DNA from: Chitinophaga sp. MM2321
GTDB taxonomy: Bacteria; Bacteroidota; Bacteroidia; Chitinophagales; Chitinophagaceae
NCBI RefSeq assembly: GCF_964033635.1
Contig: NZ_OZ035533.1
Coordinates: 5,084,001-5,148,000 of the forward strand
Length of the DNA: 64,000 bases
Reading direction: 5' to 3'
The notes beneath the pieces are model-generated. The model searched no databases and was not told where the DNA came from. It was given only the letters and a program-made list of their open reading frames with translations. A program made the translations under genes and the position numbers. This document shows, piece after piece, positions 24,302 through 33,771 of the stretch. The first letter of the stretch is position 1; each line of letters starts with the position of its first letter.

Positions 24302-25399
24302 TTATCTGCCAACTAGATAATTCCAATGGCGTGTATCAGCTGCACGGCCGGTACGAATCGCATCCAGGCGGCGGATCACTTCAGCTCCTATTTCATATTT
24401 GGTGCTATCCATACGGATCTGTAGATCTTTATAGTCCAGCTCTTCCACATAGGCAACACTGGCAGCAGTTCCGGTACCAAATACTTCACGTAGCGTACCT
24501 GCTTTATAGGCAGCAGCAATTTCATCGATAGAGATAGGTCTTTCTTCCACGGTAAGGCCCATATCTTTCAATACCTCCATTACACTGGATCTGGTAACCC
24601 CTTCCAGGATAGTTCCCTGGGAAAGGTCCGGCGTAATCGCTGTATTGCCGATAATGGCAAATACGTTCATCGTACCACACTCCTGCAGGTATTTATGTTC
24701 AAAGCCATCTACCCACAGAATCTGGTCATAGCCCTGCTTTTTAGCCTGCATGGTAGGATACATGGTGCCGCCATAGTTACCGGCCGCTTTTGCAAATCCT
24801 ACGCCGCCGGGGAAGGCGCGCACAAACTTATCCTGTACCAGTAATTTAATAGGCTGATTGAAATAAGGACCAGATGGAGAGTTGATAATCATGAATTTAT
24901 ACGTTTCAGAAGGTCTTACTCCGATATATTCGTCTGCCGCAATCATAAAAGGACGCAGATAAAGGGAACTACCTTCGTTCGTAGGTATCCAGTCGCGGTC
25001 CAGGTCTATCATCAAATCCAGTCCGCCCACAAACAGCCACTCAGGCACTTCTACCATCCCCATCCTTTCAGCAGACAGGTTCAGGCGTTTGTAGTTGTCG
25101 TATGGCCTGAAGATCATGGGATTACCCTGGGGATCTTTATAGGCCTTGATCCCTTCAAAAATAGCCTGACCATAATGCCATGCAGCATTGGACGGGCTTA
25201 CAGACAGGTTCTGGAAAGGCAGGATCTCTGCATTTTTCCATTCCTTTCCATCAAAATCAGCAACCAGCATATGGTCGGTATATGTTTTACCAAATGCCAG
25301 GTTATTAAAATCCACTTCCCCCAACCTGCTGTGGGCTGTTTTGGTGATTTTAATCCTCTTTAATGCTTCTTCCTTTACTGTTGATTTATCTACCATCAT
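24302..25399 (-). CDS. ilvE: Branched-chain amino acid aminotransferase
   Basis: PLP enzyme that interconverts Leu, Ile and Val with their 2-oxo acids, using 2-oxoglutarate/glutamate; cytosolic, last step of branched-chain synthesis and first of breakdown. The 365 residues show fold-type IV features: WHYGQAIFEGIKAYKDPQGN, RPYDNYKRLNLSAERMGM, the PLP lysine region GFAKAAGNYGG, and QECGTMNVFAIIG with TILEGVTRSSVMEVL. The length of about 360 fits the eukaryotic-like BCAT-type subgroup. Two adjacent ATGs (25399 and 25396) are equally possible starts. It is monocistronic with its own terminator. Confidence 0.95.
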   Translation of the reverse strand: MMVDKSTVKEEALKRIKITKTAHSRLGEVDFNNLAFGKTYTDHMLVADFDGKEWKNAEILPFQNLSVSPSNAAWHYGQAIFEGIKAYKDPQGNPMIFRPYDNYKRLNLSAERMGMVEVPEWLFVGGLDLMIDLDRDWIPTNEGSSLYLRPFMIAADEYIGVRPSETYKFMIINSPSGPYFNQPIKLLVQDKFVRAFPGGVGFAKAAGNYGGTMYPTMQAKKQGYDQILWVDGFEHKYLQECGTMNVFAIIGNTAITPDLSQGTILEGVTRSSVMEVLKDMGLTVEERPISIDEIAAAYKAGTLREVFGTGTAASVAYVEELDYKDLQIRMDSTKYEIGAEVIRRLDAIRTGRAADTRHWNYLVGR

Positions 25400-25525
25400 G
25401 GTTAATCAATTTTATCTCAATATTTTTACATTTTATTGCTAAGTTCATCCACCTTCGCGGATGGCTTTGCAAATAAACTGATTTTTCCCCACGACGGGGA
25501 ATTCATAAATTAAATATTTAAAAAT

Positions 25526-26023
25526 ATGTCGCTCGAGCAATTGGAACTGGATCCGTATTTTCTGGCTAAAATATATACCCAGCCAATCATTCCCGGTAAA
25601 AGCACCCCTGTTGCGGCGGAGCAAAAAACGGCCCCCAAAGTTAAATATTTAGGAGAAAATCAAAAAAACATTGCGCTCTTCATACAAAATGAAAACGAAG
25701 CGTACTTAAACGAAGAATTATTCAACCTGCTCACCAATATATTAAACGCCTGTAAACTGGGTATGCAGGATGTATCACTTATCAATGTGTCGCACTACCC
25801 TCAGCTGAGCTTTCCCGACTGGCAAACTGCCGTAAAAACGGAAAAGGCCGTCGTATTTGGTACCGCACCCGCACAGCTCGGCCTGAACGACATTCCCATG
25901 TACCAACTGGTAACAGTAAACGGAACAACCTTACTGCTATCTGACGAGTTGCAGCTGATTGGTACCGATAAAGTACTAAAAGCCAAACTATGGGCAGGAT
26001 TAAAACAATTATTGGGTATCTAA
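25526..26023 (+). CDS. Conserved-looking protein of unknown function
   Basis: 165 residues, no signal peptide or membrane segment. The first 50 are Pro/Lys-rich and likely disordered (IPGKSTPVAAEQKTAPKVK). The rest looks like a compact alpha/beta domain: QNENEAYLNEELFNLLTNIL, VVFGTAPAQLGLNDIPMYQL, LLLSDELQLIGTDKVLKAKL, ending W-AGLKQLLGI. The FG-x-AP-x-LGL turn followed by an end of the LW..LKQL type resembles the small domain of DNA polymerase III psi subunits, but that is a weak impression. It precedes rdgB by 15 nt and probably shares its transcript. Confidence 0.6.
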   Translation: MSLEQLELDPYFLAKIYTQPIIPGKSTPVAAEQKTAPKVKYLGENQKNIALFIQNENEAYLNEELFNLLTNILNACKLGMQDVSLINVSHYPQLSFPDWQTAVKTEKAVVFGTAPAQLGLNDIPMYQLVTVNGTTLLLSDELQLIGTDKVLKAKLWAGLKQLLGI

Positions 26024-26038
26024 AACAATGGTGAAAGA

Positions 26039-26620
26039 ATGACATTAATATTTGCGACAAACAACGAAAACAAGGTAAAAGAATTCCGGTCGCTGCTGGG
26101 AGACGAATGCAAGATCATTACCCTGCTGGAAGCCGGTATCGACATTGATATACCGGAACCACACGATACACTGGAAGCCAACGCCCGCGAAAAATCAGTT
26201 ACCATCCACCGGATGACAGCACAGAACTGTTTTGCAGAAGATACCGGCCTGGAAATCGCTGCACTGAATGGGGCACCCGGGGTACTAAGCGCCCGGTATG
26301 CCGGCGAACAAAAGCTGGCAGCAGACAATATTGCGAAGGTATTGGAAGAAATGGCCACAGTAGCCGACCGCAGCGCCCAGTTCCGTACAGTCATCTCCCT
26401 GATACTGGATGGAAAAGAATACCAGTTTGAAGGAATCAGCAAGGGGCAAATCTCTACCGAACTAAAAGGTGGTAAAGGCTTTGGCTACGATCCGATCTTT
26501 ATACCGGAAGGAGCAACACGCTCATTCGCCGAAATGGATCTCACAGAAAAAAACCAGTACAGTCACCGGGCCAGGGCCTTCAAAGAATTTGTAGCGTTTC
26601 TTAAAACAATACCTGTTTAG
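26039..26620 (+). CDS. rdgB: XTP/dITP pyrophosphatase (RdgB/HAM1)
   Basis: House-cleaning enzyme that hydrolyses dITP, dXTP and ITP to monophosphates, keeping deaminated purines out of DNA and RNA. The 193 residues start MTLIFATNNENKVKEFRSLL and contain AEDTGLEIAALNGAPGVLSA with RYAG, the central GKGFGYDPIFIPEG motif, and SHRARAFKEF at the end. All active-site signatures are intact and the length is standard. It follows the unknown gene by 15 nt and precedes a thioesterase by 20 nt. Confidence 0.96.
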   Translation: MTLIFATNNENKVKEFRSLLGDECKIITLLEAGIDIDIPEPHDTLEANAREKSVTIHRMTAQNCFAEDTGLEIAALNGAPGVLSARYAGEQKLAADNIAKVLEEMATVADRSAQFRTVISLILDGKEYQFEGISKGQISTELKGGKGFGYDPIFIPEGATRSFAEMDLTEKNQYSHRARAFKEFVAFLKTIPV

Positions 26621-26640
26621 CATCTCCCTAAAAAATAATA

Positions 26641-27081
26641 ATGGCAAGAATAAAAATAGATTTACCTGCACAATTCCCTTTCAACACACAGATCCCGGTA
26701 CGTATCCAGGATGTTAACTACGGCGGACACGTGGGCAACGACGCTATCCTGTCTGTAATGCATGAAGCCAGGATTCAATACCTGGTCAGTATCGGTTATA
26801 AAGAACTGGATCAGGAAGCCGGCACCGGCCTGATTATGTCTGATGTAGCAATAGCCTACAAAGGCGAAGCTTTTCATGGCGATACTTTTACCATAGCAAT
26901 AGCAGCCGGCGAATACAGTGCTTTCGGTTTTGAACTGTTTTACCGGATTACCACGCAACGCGACACCAAAACCATCACCATTGTGGAAGCTAAAACCGGT
27001 ATGGTATGTTTTGATTATAAAAACCATAAAGTGATGAAACTTCCCGCAGAGATGAAAGCTGTGATGGAGCAGGGAGCATAA
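26641..27081 (+). CDS. Hotdog-fold acyl-CoA thioesterase family protein
   Basis: 146 residues with the 4HBT pattern: PVRIQDVNYGGHVGNDAILS near the N-terminus (D..Y.GHVGN replaces the usual D.D..GHVNN), a long helix SVMHEARIQYLVSIGY, then strands EAFHGDTFTIAIAAG and TITIVEAKTGMVCFDYK. Such enzymes cleave acyl-CoA or related thioesters in the cytosol; the substrate cannot be read from sequence. It lies in a probable four-gene run, unknown-rdgB-thioesterase-nitroreductase. Confidence 0.85.
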   Translation: MARIKIDLPAQFPFNTQIPVRIQDVNYGGHVGNDAILSVMHEARIQYLVSIGYKELDQEAGTGLIMSDVAIAYKGEAFHGDTFTIAIAAGEYSAFGFELFYRITTQRDTKTITIVEAKTGMVCFDYKNHKVMKLPAEMKAVMEQGA

Positions 27082-27095
27082 AAACTAAAAAAATA

Positions 27096-27689
27096 ATGAT
27101 GGAATTAAATACAACCGTTACCAACATCGATAAAATAGTAGCCGCGCGCCGCACGGTAAAACCAACCAGCATGAACGGCCGTAAAATAGCAGATGAAACG
27201 ATACAACATCTGCTACAGATGGCCGACTGGGCGCCTACACACGGACATACAGAACCCTGGTACTTTATCGTTTACAGTGGTGACAAGACACAACAATTCT
27301 GTGCTGATCATGCTGATCTATACAAACAATTCACACCGGCAGACAAATACATTTCCGGTAACTACGAAAAACTGAAAAACCAGGGTAACCTGGCCTCCCA
27401 TGTGATTGCCATTTGCATGAAGCGGGGTAACAATCCCAAGGTACCGGTAACAGAAGAGATTGCCGCCGTTTCCTGCGCCGTACAAAACATGTGGCTGGGT
27501 GCTACCGCCCACAATCTTGCCGCCTACTGGGGCTCTGGTGGCATGACCTACCACTTTGCCATGCAGGATTATTTAGGTTTGGGAGATGAAGACCAGGTAC
27601 TTGGATTCTTTTACCTGGGCTATACCGATGAACCCGTACAACCAGGACGCCGGTTAAAGCCACTGGGAGACAAGGTGAAGTGGATGTAG
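27096..27689 (+). CDS. Nitroreductase family protein
   Basis: 197 residues of the FMN-dependent nitroreductase fold. It begins with the KIVAARRTVKPTSM-type motif (the usual RRS-x-R replaced by RRTVKP), then MADWAPTHGHTEPWYFIVYS, AVSCAVQNMWLGATAHNLAA and a C-terminal LGFFYLGYTDEPVQPGRRLK. It probably uses NAD(P)H to reduce quinones or nitro compounds; the substrate is unknown. Last gene of its run; it ends only 8 nt from the convergent glpD stop. Confidence 0.9.
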   Translation: MMELNTTVTNIDKIVAARRTVKPTSMNGRKIADETIQHLLQMADWAPTHGHTEPWYFIVYSGDKTQQFCADHADLYKQFTPADKYISGNYEKLKNQGNLASHVIAICMKRGNNPKVPVTEEIAAVSCAVQNMWLGATAHNLAAYWGSGGMTYHFAMQDYLGLGDEDQVLGFFYLGYTDEPVQPGRRLKPLGDKVKWM

Positions 27690-27697
27690 GTTTTGAT

Positions 27698-29266
27698 CTA
27701 ATCCAATAAGTAGGCGCTTGCTTCCTTGGTAAAGCTTTCTATCTGATCTGCGATCCATTGGTCATCCCTGTTTAATTCTGCGGCCATGATAGCGGCTACG
27801 GCAGGGGCTATACGTAAAGCTTCCCGTGCATCCAGGAAAAGGAGGCGTATGCGGCGGGCCAGGAAATCTTCTGTATTACGGGCCATTTCTTCTCTTACCG
27901 CCCAAACTACCTGCGCTTTAATGACATGATATGTTGCGCTGAGCACTTCCTGTAAATCGGGTTGGGTGGCCACCATCTGGTGGATATGCAGCTTATCACT
28001 GCCATAGAAATACCAGGGATCATCCCAGTTTACAACATTAGCGGCGCCGTGTATTTTCAACTGATGCGTTACGGAAGACGTTTCTTTCCAGTGAAGCGCC
28101 TGTTCCAGCCGGTGGATCACATCTTCTGCCATGCGACGGTAAGTTGTCCATTTGCCACCGATGATCGTCACCAGCCCCGAGCCGGCCACCATGATCTTGT
28201 GACTGCGGGAGATTTCTTTGGTTTTATGTCCTTCTGCCTTGGGAGCTGCCAATGGGCGCAGGCCAGCCCATACACTGCGTACATCGCTGCGTTGCGGCTG
28301 GTGTGCGAGGTATTGACCGGCAGTACGCAGGATGAAATTTATTTCCGCTTCCAGTGCACGCGGCTCCAGGCTGATATGATTAACAGGCGTATCGGTAGTT
28401 CCCACCACCACTTTATTATGCCAGGGCACCACAAAGAGTACGCGGCCATCACTGGTAGCAGGGATCATGAGCGCATTGTGTCCGGGTAGGAAAGTGCTAT
28501 CCAGTACCAGGTGTACACCCTGACTGGCAGCGATAGATCTGGGCGCCTGCGGATTATCCATTTCCAGAATATCGTCAGCAAATACACCCGTGGCGTTGAT
28601 AACAGCACGGGTAGCGAGATGCAGCTCCTCTCCCCCATTCAGTGTATCCTTCACCGTTACACCGCTGATCTTTCCCTTTTCATCTTTACGCAGTCCTGTT
28701 ACACGCATATAGTTAAGCACCGTACCGCCTTTGTCTGCAATGGTTTGTGCGAGGTTTACCGCAAGGCGGCTATCATCGAACTGGCCATCGTGGTACAATA
28801 CACCGCCGGTGAGGCGATCCGGTTTCAGTGCGGGCAGCCGTTCAAGCGTGGCTGCTTTGGAAATATGAAGCGACTTGCCCAGGCTGAGATGTCCGGCGAG
28901 CCAATCGTACATTTTGAGGCCGATGGTATACTTAAAATTTTCCCATAAGCTAAAGGTAGGGATTACAAAGGCCAGGTTGCGTACCAGGTGTGGGGCGTTG
29001 TGGGTGAGCAAACCACGTTCAATGCTGGCTTCACGTACCAGGGCAATATCGCCCTGCGCCAGGTAACGAACGCCCCCATGTACCAGTTTCGTGCTTTTAC
29101 TGGAGGTGGATTTTGCAAAATCCGTTTGTTCCAGCAATAAGGTGCGGTATCCCCTGGTTACCGCTTCCAGTGCGGCTCCCAGGCCAGTGGCTCCGCCACC
29201 TATCACAACAACATCCCAGGGCTTAAGGTCTTCCTTTAAGATAGTAACAATAGCTTCTCTTTTCAT
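27698..29266 (-). CDS. glpD: FAD-dependent glycerol-3-phosphate dehydrogenase
   Basis: Membrane-associated flavoenzyme oxidising sn-glycerol 3-phosphate to dihydroxyacetone phosphate and passing electrons to the quinone pool. The 522 residues from ATG 29266 (a TTG two codons earlier is less likely) show the FAD motif VVVIGGGATGLGAALEA, then TSSKSTKLVHGGVRYLAQGD, NATGVFADDI, FVVPWHNKVVVGTTDTPV and IIGGKWTTYRRMAED, all GlpA/GlpD signatures. The C-terminal helical DAO_C domain is present. No glpF/glpK neighbour is seen. Confidence 0.94.
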   Translation of the reverse strand: MKREAIVTILKEDLKPWDVVVIGGGATGLGAALEAVTRGYRTLLLEQTDFAKSTSSKSTKLVHGGVRYLAQGDIALVREASIERGLLTHNAPHLVRNLAFVIPTFSLWENFKYTIGLKMYDWLAGHLSLGKSLHISKAATLERLPALKPDRLTGGVLYHDGQFDDSRLAVNLAQTIADKGGTVLNYMRVTGLRKDEKGKISGVTVKDTLNGGEELHLATRAVINATGVFADDILEMDNPQAPRSIAASQGVHLVLDSTFLPGHNALMIPATSDGRVLFVVPWHNKVVVGTTDTPVNHISLEPRALEAEINFILRTAGQYLAHQPQRSDVRSVWAGLRPLAAPKAEGHKTKEISRSHKIMVAGSGLVTIIGGKWTTYRRMAEDVIHRLEQALHWKETSSVTHQLKIHGAANVVNWDDPWYFYGSDKLHIHQMVATQPDLQEVLSATYHVIKAQVVWAVREEMARNTEDFLARRIRLLFLDAREALRIAPAVAAIMAAELNRDDQWIADQIESFTKEASAYLLD

Positions 29267-29467
29267 AGTCAAGGTTTTCGGTAATCTGTCAATACAAAAA
29301 CAAATTACAAGGGGTAATATCTCCGGCGTAAAGCTACGGATGATTGCTTCAGCAAAATTAACGGCTCAGCAGGATAAATGTTTGAAATACTGCAACATTT
29401 AGGCACAAAAAATGTTCCTGAATAAGGAAATCCGTTTTCAGCGGATAGCTAAACCATATTAAACCAT

Positions 29468-32017
29468 ATGTCCATTCAGGTTATATTGAGATATCAGCGT
29501 TTATGGTACTTTCTGCTACCGTTGTACCTGATCCTTGCCAGCCTCCCTTCAGATGCACAGCGCAGGAAAAGCAATGTTGTACCGGACACCCTGCACCTGG
29601 TAGCTGTAGACAGTGCTACCATCAGTAAAAATATCACCAACCTGGCTAAAGATACTTCGAAGGTAAAAAAATCGGATACTTCGGTGGCCATCCTCATCAT
29701 CCGGATAGAAGGCTATACCATGCTGCTAAACCGGTTAATGACCTCCCTCAAACGCGGCTTTGACTCCAGCCGCATCAGCGAAGGTGTGCCATTGGTAGAC
29801 ACCTCGCTGGAACTCATAAAATATAATATTGCAGGGCTGGGGCGCACCCCTAACATCAACGATATTTATACCAACAAGGTGATGCTGGAGCAGCTGGAAC
29901 GTAAGCTGAGTTCCTGGCAGAGCAATCTTTTTTCCTATTACGATCAGCTGGTAAACATCGATGATACCATCCATAGCCTGCGCCGCGACACCTCCATGCA
30001 CAGCATCCCTGCAGAAGATGAGCTGTATGGATCTTATGTAGGTCAGTTGACACGACTTATTATTAAATATCGGGCGGTAGACAGCGCCAACAGGGCCAGT
30101 CTTATCAAGATGGGATTACTACAGAACAAGGTTGCCAACCGTTATATTGAGGTATCCAACCTGCTGGAAGATATGGACTACCGGCTGGATCAGTTTTCGG
30201 CACATATGTTTTATCGCGATTACCGTTATATCTGGAGGCCACACCGCGACAGTATCAATCCGCTCGAATTTATTCCTGTTGTAAAAAACTCACTGCATAA
30301 AAGTGCGCGTGTACTGGCTATCTTTTTCTCCATTCAATGGCCGGTATTTATTATCTGGCTACTGGTAGCAGCTGTATTTGCATGGTGGGTACTGAATAAT
30401 ATCCGGCGTATCCGACAAAATCATCCTGCCGAAGAAGGTGAAGCTATTCTGCAGCATGCTCGGTATCTGTACCGCTTCCCCATCGCCTGCACAGTGGTAT
30501 ATATCACTACCCTATCGTCTGTTTTATCGGTGCGCTACCCGATCCTTTTTACTGAAATCAACTGGGCGCTGACAATGATCGCCCTAACATTTATATTTCG
30601 TTCTCATCTCCCTAAAACATTATTCAGGAAATGGCTGTTGCTGATGGCGTTATTCTCCGTATACTGTTTAAATAACCTGCTCATAGAAGCTACCTATGTG
30701 GAACAATGGGGATTGTTGATATGCGCTGTACTAGCCATTATACTGGGATATAAATTTTTACAGGAGACCGCACTCACTACTTTCGCCCAACCGAAATATA
30801 CCCGACCGGTAATAAAGCTATTTATCGGCACCAGCGCATTGTCGCTCCTGCTGGTCATCCTGGCGCGGGTAGGCACGGCAAAGATCATAGGCTCCAGCGC
30901 CGTAGTAAATACCGTGATGGCGCTCAACCTGTTTGTGTTGATAAAAATATTACTGGAAGCCGTTTACCTACAGGTAGAAGCGAATAAAAATTCCAGCACT
31001 TTTATTTCTTTCATGGACTACCAGGATGTACAGCGAAAGCTGAAAACTTTCCTGACAGTTATGGCTACCATTGCCTGGCTGGTGATTGTTTTACGCAACC
31101 TTTATGTCTATGATGCTATTTATGAAGTGATCAGTGACTTCCTGTCGACCAGCCACCATATTGGTAATTCAGACTTCACCTTTAGCAGTGTCATTATTTT
31201 TTTACTGGTAATATGGGTATCCTTTGCAGCCTCACAACTGATTGCGTATATGTTTGGCAGCACGGGTCAGAGTACAGCGCCCGCCACAAAAAGCAAACTC
31301 GGATCTGTGCTGCTGCTCCTTCGCCTGGCAGTGCTGGGAGGTGGTGTACTACTGGCTTTCGCCGCCTCCGGCATACCGATGGATAAACTCACCATCGTTA
31401 TAGGAGCCCTGGGTGTAGGTATCGGCTTCGGCTTGCAGAATGTAGTCAACAACCTCGTATCAGGTGTGATACTGGCATTTGAAAAGCCCATAGAAGTAGG
31501 AGACGTTATAGAACTGGGTACCCGCTCCGGTGTAGTAAAAGAAATCGGTATCCGCTCCAGCAAAATATCCGCCTATGACGGTTCCGTAGTAGTAGTCCCC
31601 AACGGTGATCTTATCTCCCAGCAGCTGGTCAACTGGACCATGACCAACCGCACCCGCCGGGTAAACTTCACACTCGGTGTAGCCTATGGCAGCGATATTC
31701 AACAGGTGACCGACATCATAAAAAGTGCATTCACCAACCACGAAGGGATACTCAGTGTGCCTGAACCTATAGTACAACTCTACCGGTTTGGCGACAACTC
31801 CGTAGATTTTCAGGTATATTTCTGGATCCCGGACCTCGGCACAGCAGGCACGAAACAAAGCGAAGTACTCACCTATATTTATGCAGAACTGAACAAAGCA
31901 GGGATCGATCTACCTTATCCCCAAAGGGATCTGCATATTAAGTCCGTAGATGCCGATATACTCCGGAACATGAAGCCCGACAACAGATCCGGAGAGGAAG
32001 AAGAAAAAAAGTTATAA
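29468..32017 (+). CDS. Large MscS-type mechanosensitive ion channel
   Basis: 849 residues. The N-terminus has a signal-like hydrophobic stretch, then a long helical periplasmic region (about residues 40-280) with coiled-coil character. Several membrane helices follow (for example WPVFIIWLLVAAVFAWWVL, then a run from about 340 to 560). The MscS core lies at about 600-830: FAASGIPMDKLTIVIGALGV, GFGLQNVVNNLVSGVILAFE, KPIEVGDVIELG, then DGSVVVVPNGDLISQQLVNW and LPYPQRDLHIKS. Gly/Ala-rich pore helix and beta domain are intact. It belongs to the large YbdG/MscK-like group and releases solutes on hypo-osmotic shock. Monocistronic. Confidence 0.93.
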   Translation: MSIQVILRYQRLWYFLLPLYLILASLPSDAQRRKSNVVPDTLHLVAVDSATISKNITNLAKDTSKVKKSDTSVAILIIRIEGYTMLLNRLMTSLKRGFDSSRISEGVPLVDTSLELIKYNIAGLGRTPNINDIYTNKVMLEQLERKLSSWQSNLFSYYDQLVNIDDTIHSLRRDTSMHSIPAEDELYGSYVGQLTRLIIKYRAVDSANRASLIKMGLLQNKVANRYIEVSNLLEDMDYRLDQFSAHMFYRDYRYIWRPHRDSINPLEFIPVVKNSLHKSARVLAIFFSIQWPVFIIWLLVAAVFAWWVLNNIRRIRQNHPAEEGEAILQHARYLYRFPIACTVVYITTLSSVLSVRYPILFTEINWALTMIALTFIFRSHLPKTLFRKWLLLMALFSVYCLNNLLIEATYVEQWGLLICAVLAIILGYKFLQETALTTFAQPKYTRPVIKLFIGTSALSLLLVILARVGTAKIIGSSAVVNTVMALNLFVLIKILLEAVYLQVEANKNSSTFISFMDYQDVQRKLKTFLTVMATIAWLVIVLRNLYVYDAIYEVISDFLSTSHHIGNSDFTFSSVIIFLLVIWVSFAASQLIAYMFGSTGQSTAPATKSKLGSVLLLLRLAVLGGGVLLAFAASGIPMDKLTIVIGALGVGIGFGLQNVVNNLVSGVILAFEKPIEVGDVIELGTRSGVVKEIGIRSSKISAYDGSVVVVPNGDLISQQLVNWTMTNRTRRVNFTLGVAYGSDIQQVTDIIKSAFTNHEGILSVPEPIVQLYRFGDNSVDFQVYFWIPDLGTAGTKQSEVLTYIYAELNKAGIDLPYPQRDLHIKSVDADILRNMKPDNRSGEEEEKKL

Positions 32018-32034
32018 AAAAACGCATCATACAT

Positions 32035-32066
32035 TTTGAATTTTCATTTATAAGCCGTTATCTTTG
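32035..32066 (+). promoter_or_regulatory. Promoter for tRNA-Met
   Basis: TTTG (32035-32038), 20 nt, TATCTTTG (32059-32066); start expected near 32073, about 33 nt before the mature tRNA 5' end. Confidence 0.75.
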
Positions 32067-32105
32067 CACTCCCGTTTTGGGGACGCGCGTTGTAGAAACG
32101 CAGAT

Positions 32106-32179
32106 GGCGAGGTAGCTCAGGTGGTTAGAGCGTTGGATTCATAACCCAAAGGTCTCGGGTTCAACTCCCGATCTCGCTA
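32106..32179 (+). tRNA. tRNA-Met (anticodon CAT), elongator-like
   Basis: 74-nt cloverleaf. Acceptor GGCGAGG pairs with TCTCGCT (two G-U pairs), followed by discriminator A and no encoded CCA. The D-arm is GCTC...GAGC, the anticodon loop TTCATAA gives CAT, and the T-arm is TCGGG-TTCAACT-CCCGA. The 31-39 pair is A-C. CAT can also be a tRNA-Ile(k2C) precursor; the Met reading is favoured by overall shape but is not certain. It marks the left border of the accessory zone. Confidence 0.9.
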
Positions 32180-32184
32180 CAAGG

Positions 32185-32229
32185 AAAAAGGCCGCAAATT
32201 CTTGATAAAAGAGTTTACGGCTTTTTTGT
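32185..32229 (+). terminator. Terminator after tRNA-Met
   Basis: AAAGGCCGCAAATTCTT and AAGAGTTTACGGCTTT form an imperfect long stem followed by T6 (32222-32228), immediately after the tRNA. Confidence 0.75.
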
Positions 32230-32644
32230 TTGGGTGGGGTAGTCGGTTTGGTGGTCAGATTAATTGACAGCCCCCAATTATACTCTTTCCACACCTGTTA
32301 ATAACTCTCCTCATTCCCCTTATTTAGAATAGCTAATTTGTCTCTCATTATTAGCCTCACCCTAGTCATTCATAGATGCCAAAATAGATTATGAATACAA
32401 TTTTTTGGCGTTTGTTAATTTATTGGATTGCTTAAATCATATCAAAACAGACGACTATAAAACATATTTAATTAAAATAATATACGAAAAAAAGAATAAT
32501 CACTTATCAGCAAACCTCAAGTAATAAAAAACATCATTGAATCACCATTATTTTCAAAAGATGATTTTAACGGGATAACTATAATGGTCCCCGAAAAAAG
32601 GTCCGGTATTTAAGATATAAAAAATCATCTTAAATTGCCAAGTA

Positions 32645-32932
32645 ATGACAAAAAAGAGCAGACGTAAATTTACCGGGGACTTCAAAGCAAAAGTAGTATT
32701 AGAAGCCCTCAAGGAGCGCAGCACAATTGAGGAGCTGGCGAAGAAGTATGAATTACACCCAACACAAATAAACACGTGGAAGCGGGAGGCGGCCGCGAAA
32801 TTGGCTGGAGCATTTGACTCTGATACTCCCACAAGCACTAGTGAAGACCAGGAGGCCCAAATGGAGAAACTATATGCCCAAATTGGTCAGTTAAAGGTGG
32901 AGAATGATTTTTTGAAAAAAAAGTTGCGTTGA
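32645..32932 (+). CDS. IS3-family transposase OrfA
   Basis: 95 residues: MTKKSRRKFTGDFKAKVVLE starts a helix-turn-helix of the transposase_8 type (TIEELAKKYELHPTQINTWK) that binds the IS ends. A leucine-zipper-like coiled coil (EKLYAQIGQLKVENDFLKKK) follows. The frame closes at TGA 32930-32932. The run of eight A and a G at 32915-32923 is a classic A-AAA-AAG slippery site, where a -1 shift joins this frame to orfB. Confidence 0.95.
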   Translation: MTKKSRRKFTGDFKAKVVLEALKERSTIEELAKKYELHPTQINTWKREAAAKLAGAFDSDTPTSTSEDQEAQMEKLYAQIGQLKVENDFLKKKLR

Positions 32933-33771
32933 AGTCATTAGTCTCCCGTAGGGGAATGATTGAATCTTCAAATCCATTGATAAGTGTTCGGCAACAATGT
33001 AGGTTATTAAGCCTGCATCGCAGTGGATTGTACTACCAACCGCTTGCCGAAACGGAGGAGAATATGACCATTATGCGCTTGCTTGATGAGCAGTACTATA
33101 AGACCCCGTTTTTCGGGGAACGGAAGTTAAAGATCTGGTTGCGTGGCCTGGGATATTTCGTCAACCGCAAGCGGCTTCGCCGCCTAATGCAGCTAATGGG
33201 CTGGGAGACACTATATAAAAGACCAGGTACGAGTGATCCGAATACATCGCATAAGGTATACCCCTATCTACTTAAAGGGTTAGCGATTACGAGGGCCAAT
33301 CAGGTATGGGCAACAGACATTACTTATGTGCCTATGCGTAAAGGCTTCATGTACCTTTGTGCGGTAATTGATTTGCATACCCGGTACGTAGTAAATTGGA
33401 GTGTCAGTAATACGATGACCGCAGACTGGTGTAAAAGCGTAGTTGAAGAAGCAATAACGACAAGTGGTAAACCTGAAATATTCAATACTGATCAAGGGAG
33501 CCAATTCACCAGCGAGATATTTACCGGCATGCTGAAAAATCATGAAATACAGATCAGTATGGATGGGAAGGGCAGAGCGATTGATAATATTTTCATTGAG
33601 CGGTTATGGAAAAGTGTTAAATATGAAAATATTTATTTGAACGTATACGAAGACGGAGTAAGTTTGTATCAAGGATTGCAACAGTACTTTGAGTTTTATA
33701 ATACGGCGCGCTTCCATCAATCACTGGGATACAAAACGCCAGCGGATCTTTATAAAACGATTGCTGCCTAG
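32929..33771 (+). CDS. IS3-family transposase OrfB (DDE integrase), made as OrfAB by -1 frameshift
   Basis: About 280 residues in the -1 frame relative to orfA. An HTH_21-like region (GLYYQPLAETEENM, FFGERKLKIWLRGLGY) precedes the rve integrase core. The first catalytic Asp is in VWATDITYVPM, the second in EIFNTDQGSQFTSEIF and the Glu in AIDNIFIERLWKSVKYENIY, followed by YNTARFHQSLGYKTPADLY. All three DDE residues are present. The frame opens with TTG and has no strong start of its own, so expression through the slippery site is the likely route. Confidence 0.94.
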   Translation: MKSLVSRRGMIESSNPLISVRQQCRLLSLHRSGLYYQPLAETEENMTIMRLLDEQYYKTPFFGERKLKIWLRGLGYFVNRKRLRRLMQLMGWETLYKRPGTSDPNTSHKVYPYLLKGLAITRANQVWATDITYVPMRKGFMYLCAVIDLHTRYVVNWSVSNTMTADWCKSVVEEAITTSGKPEIFNTDQGSQFTSEIFTGMLKNHEIQISMDGKGRAIDNIFIERLWKSVKYENIYLNVYEDGVSLYQGLQQYFEFYNTARFHQSLGYKTPADLYKTIAA

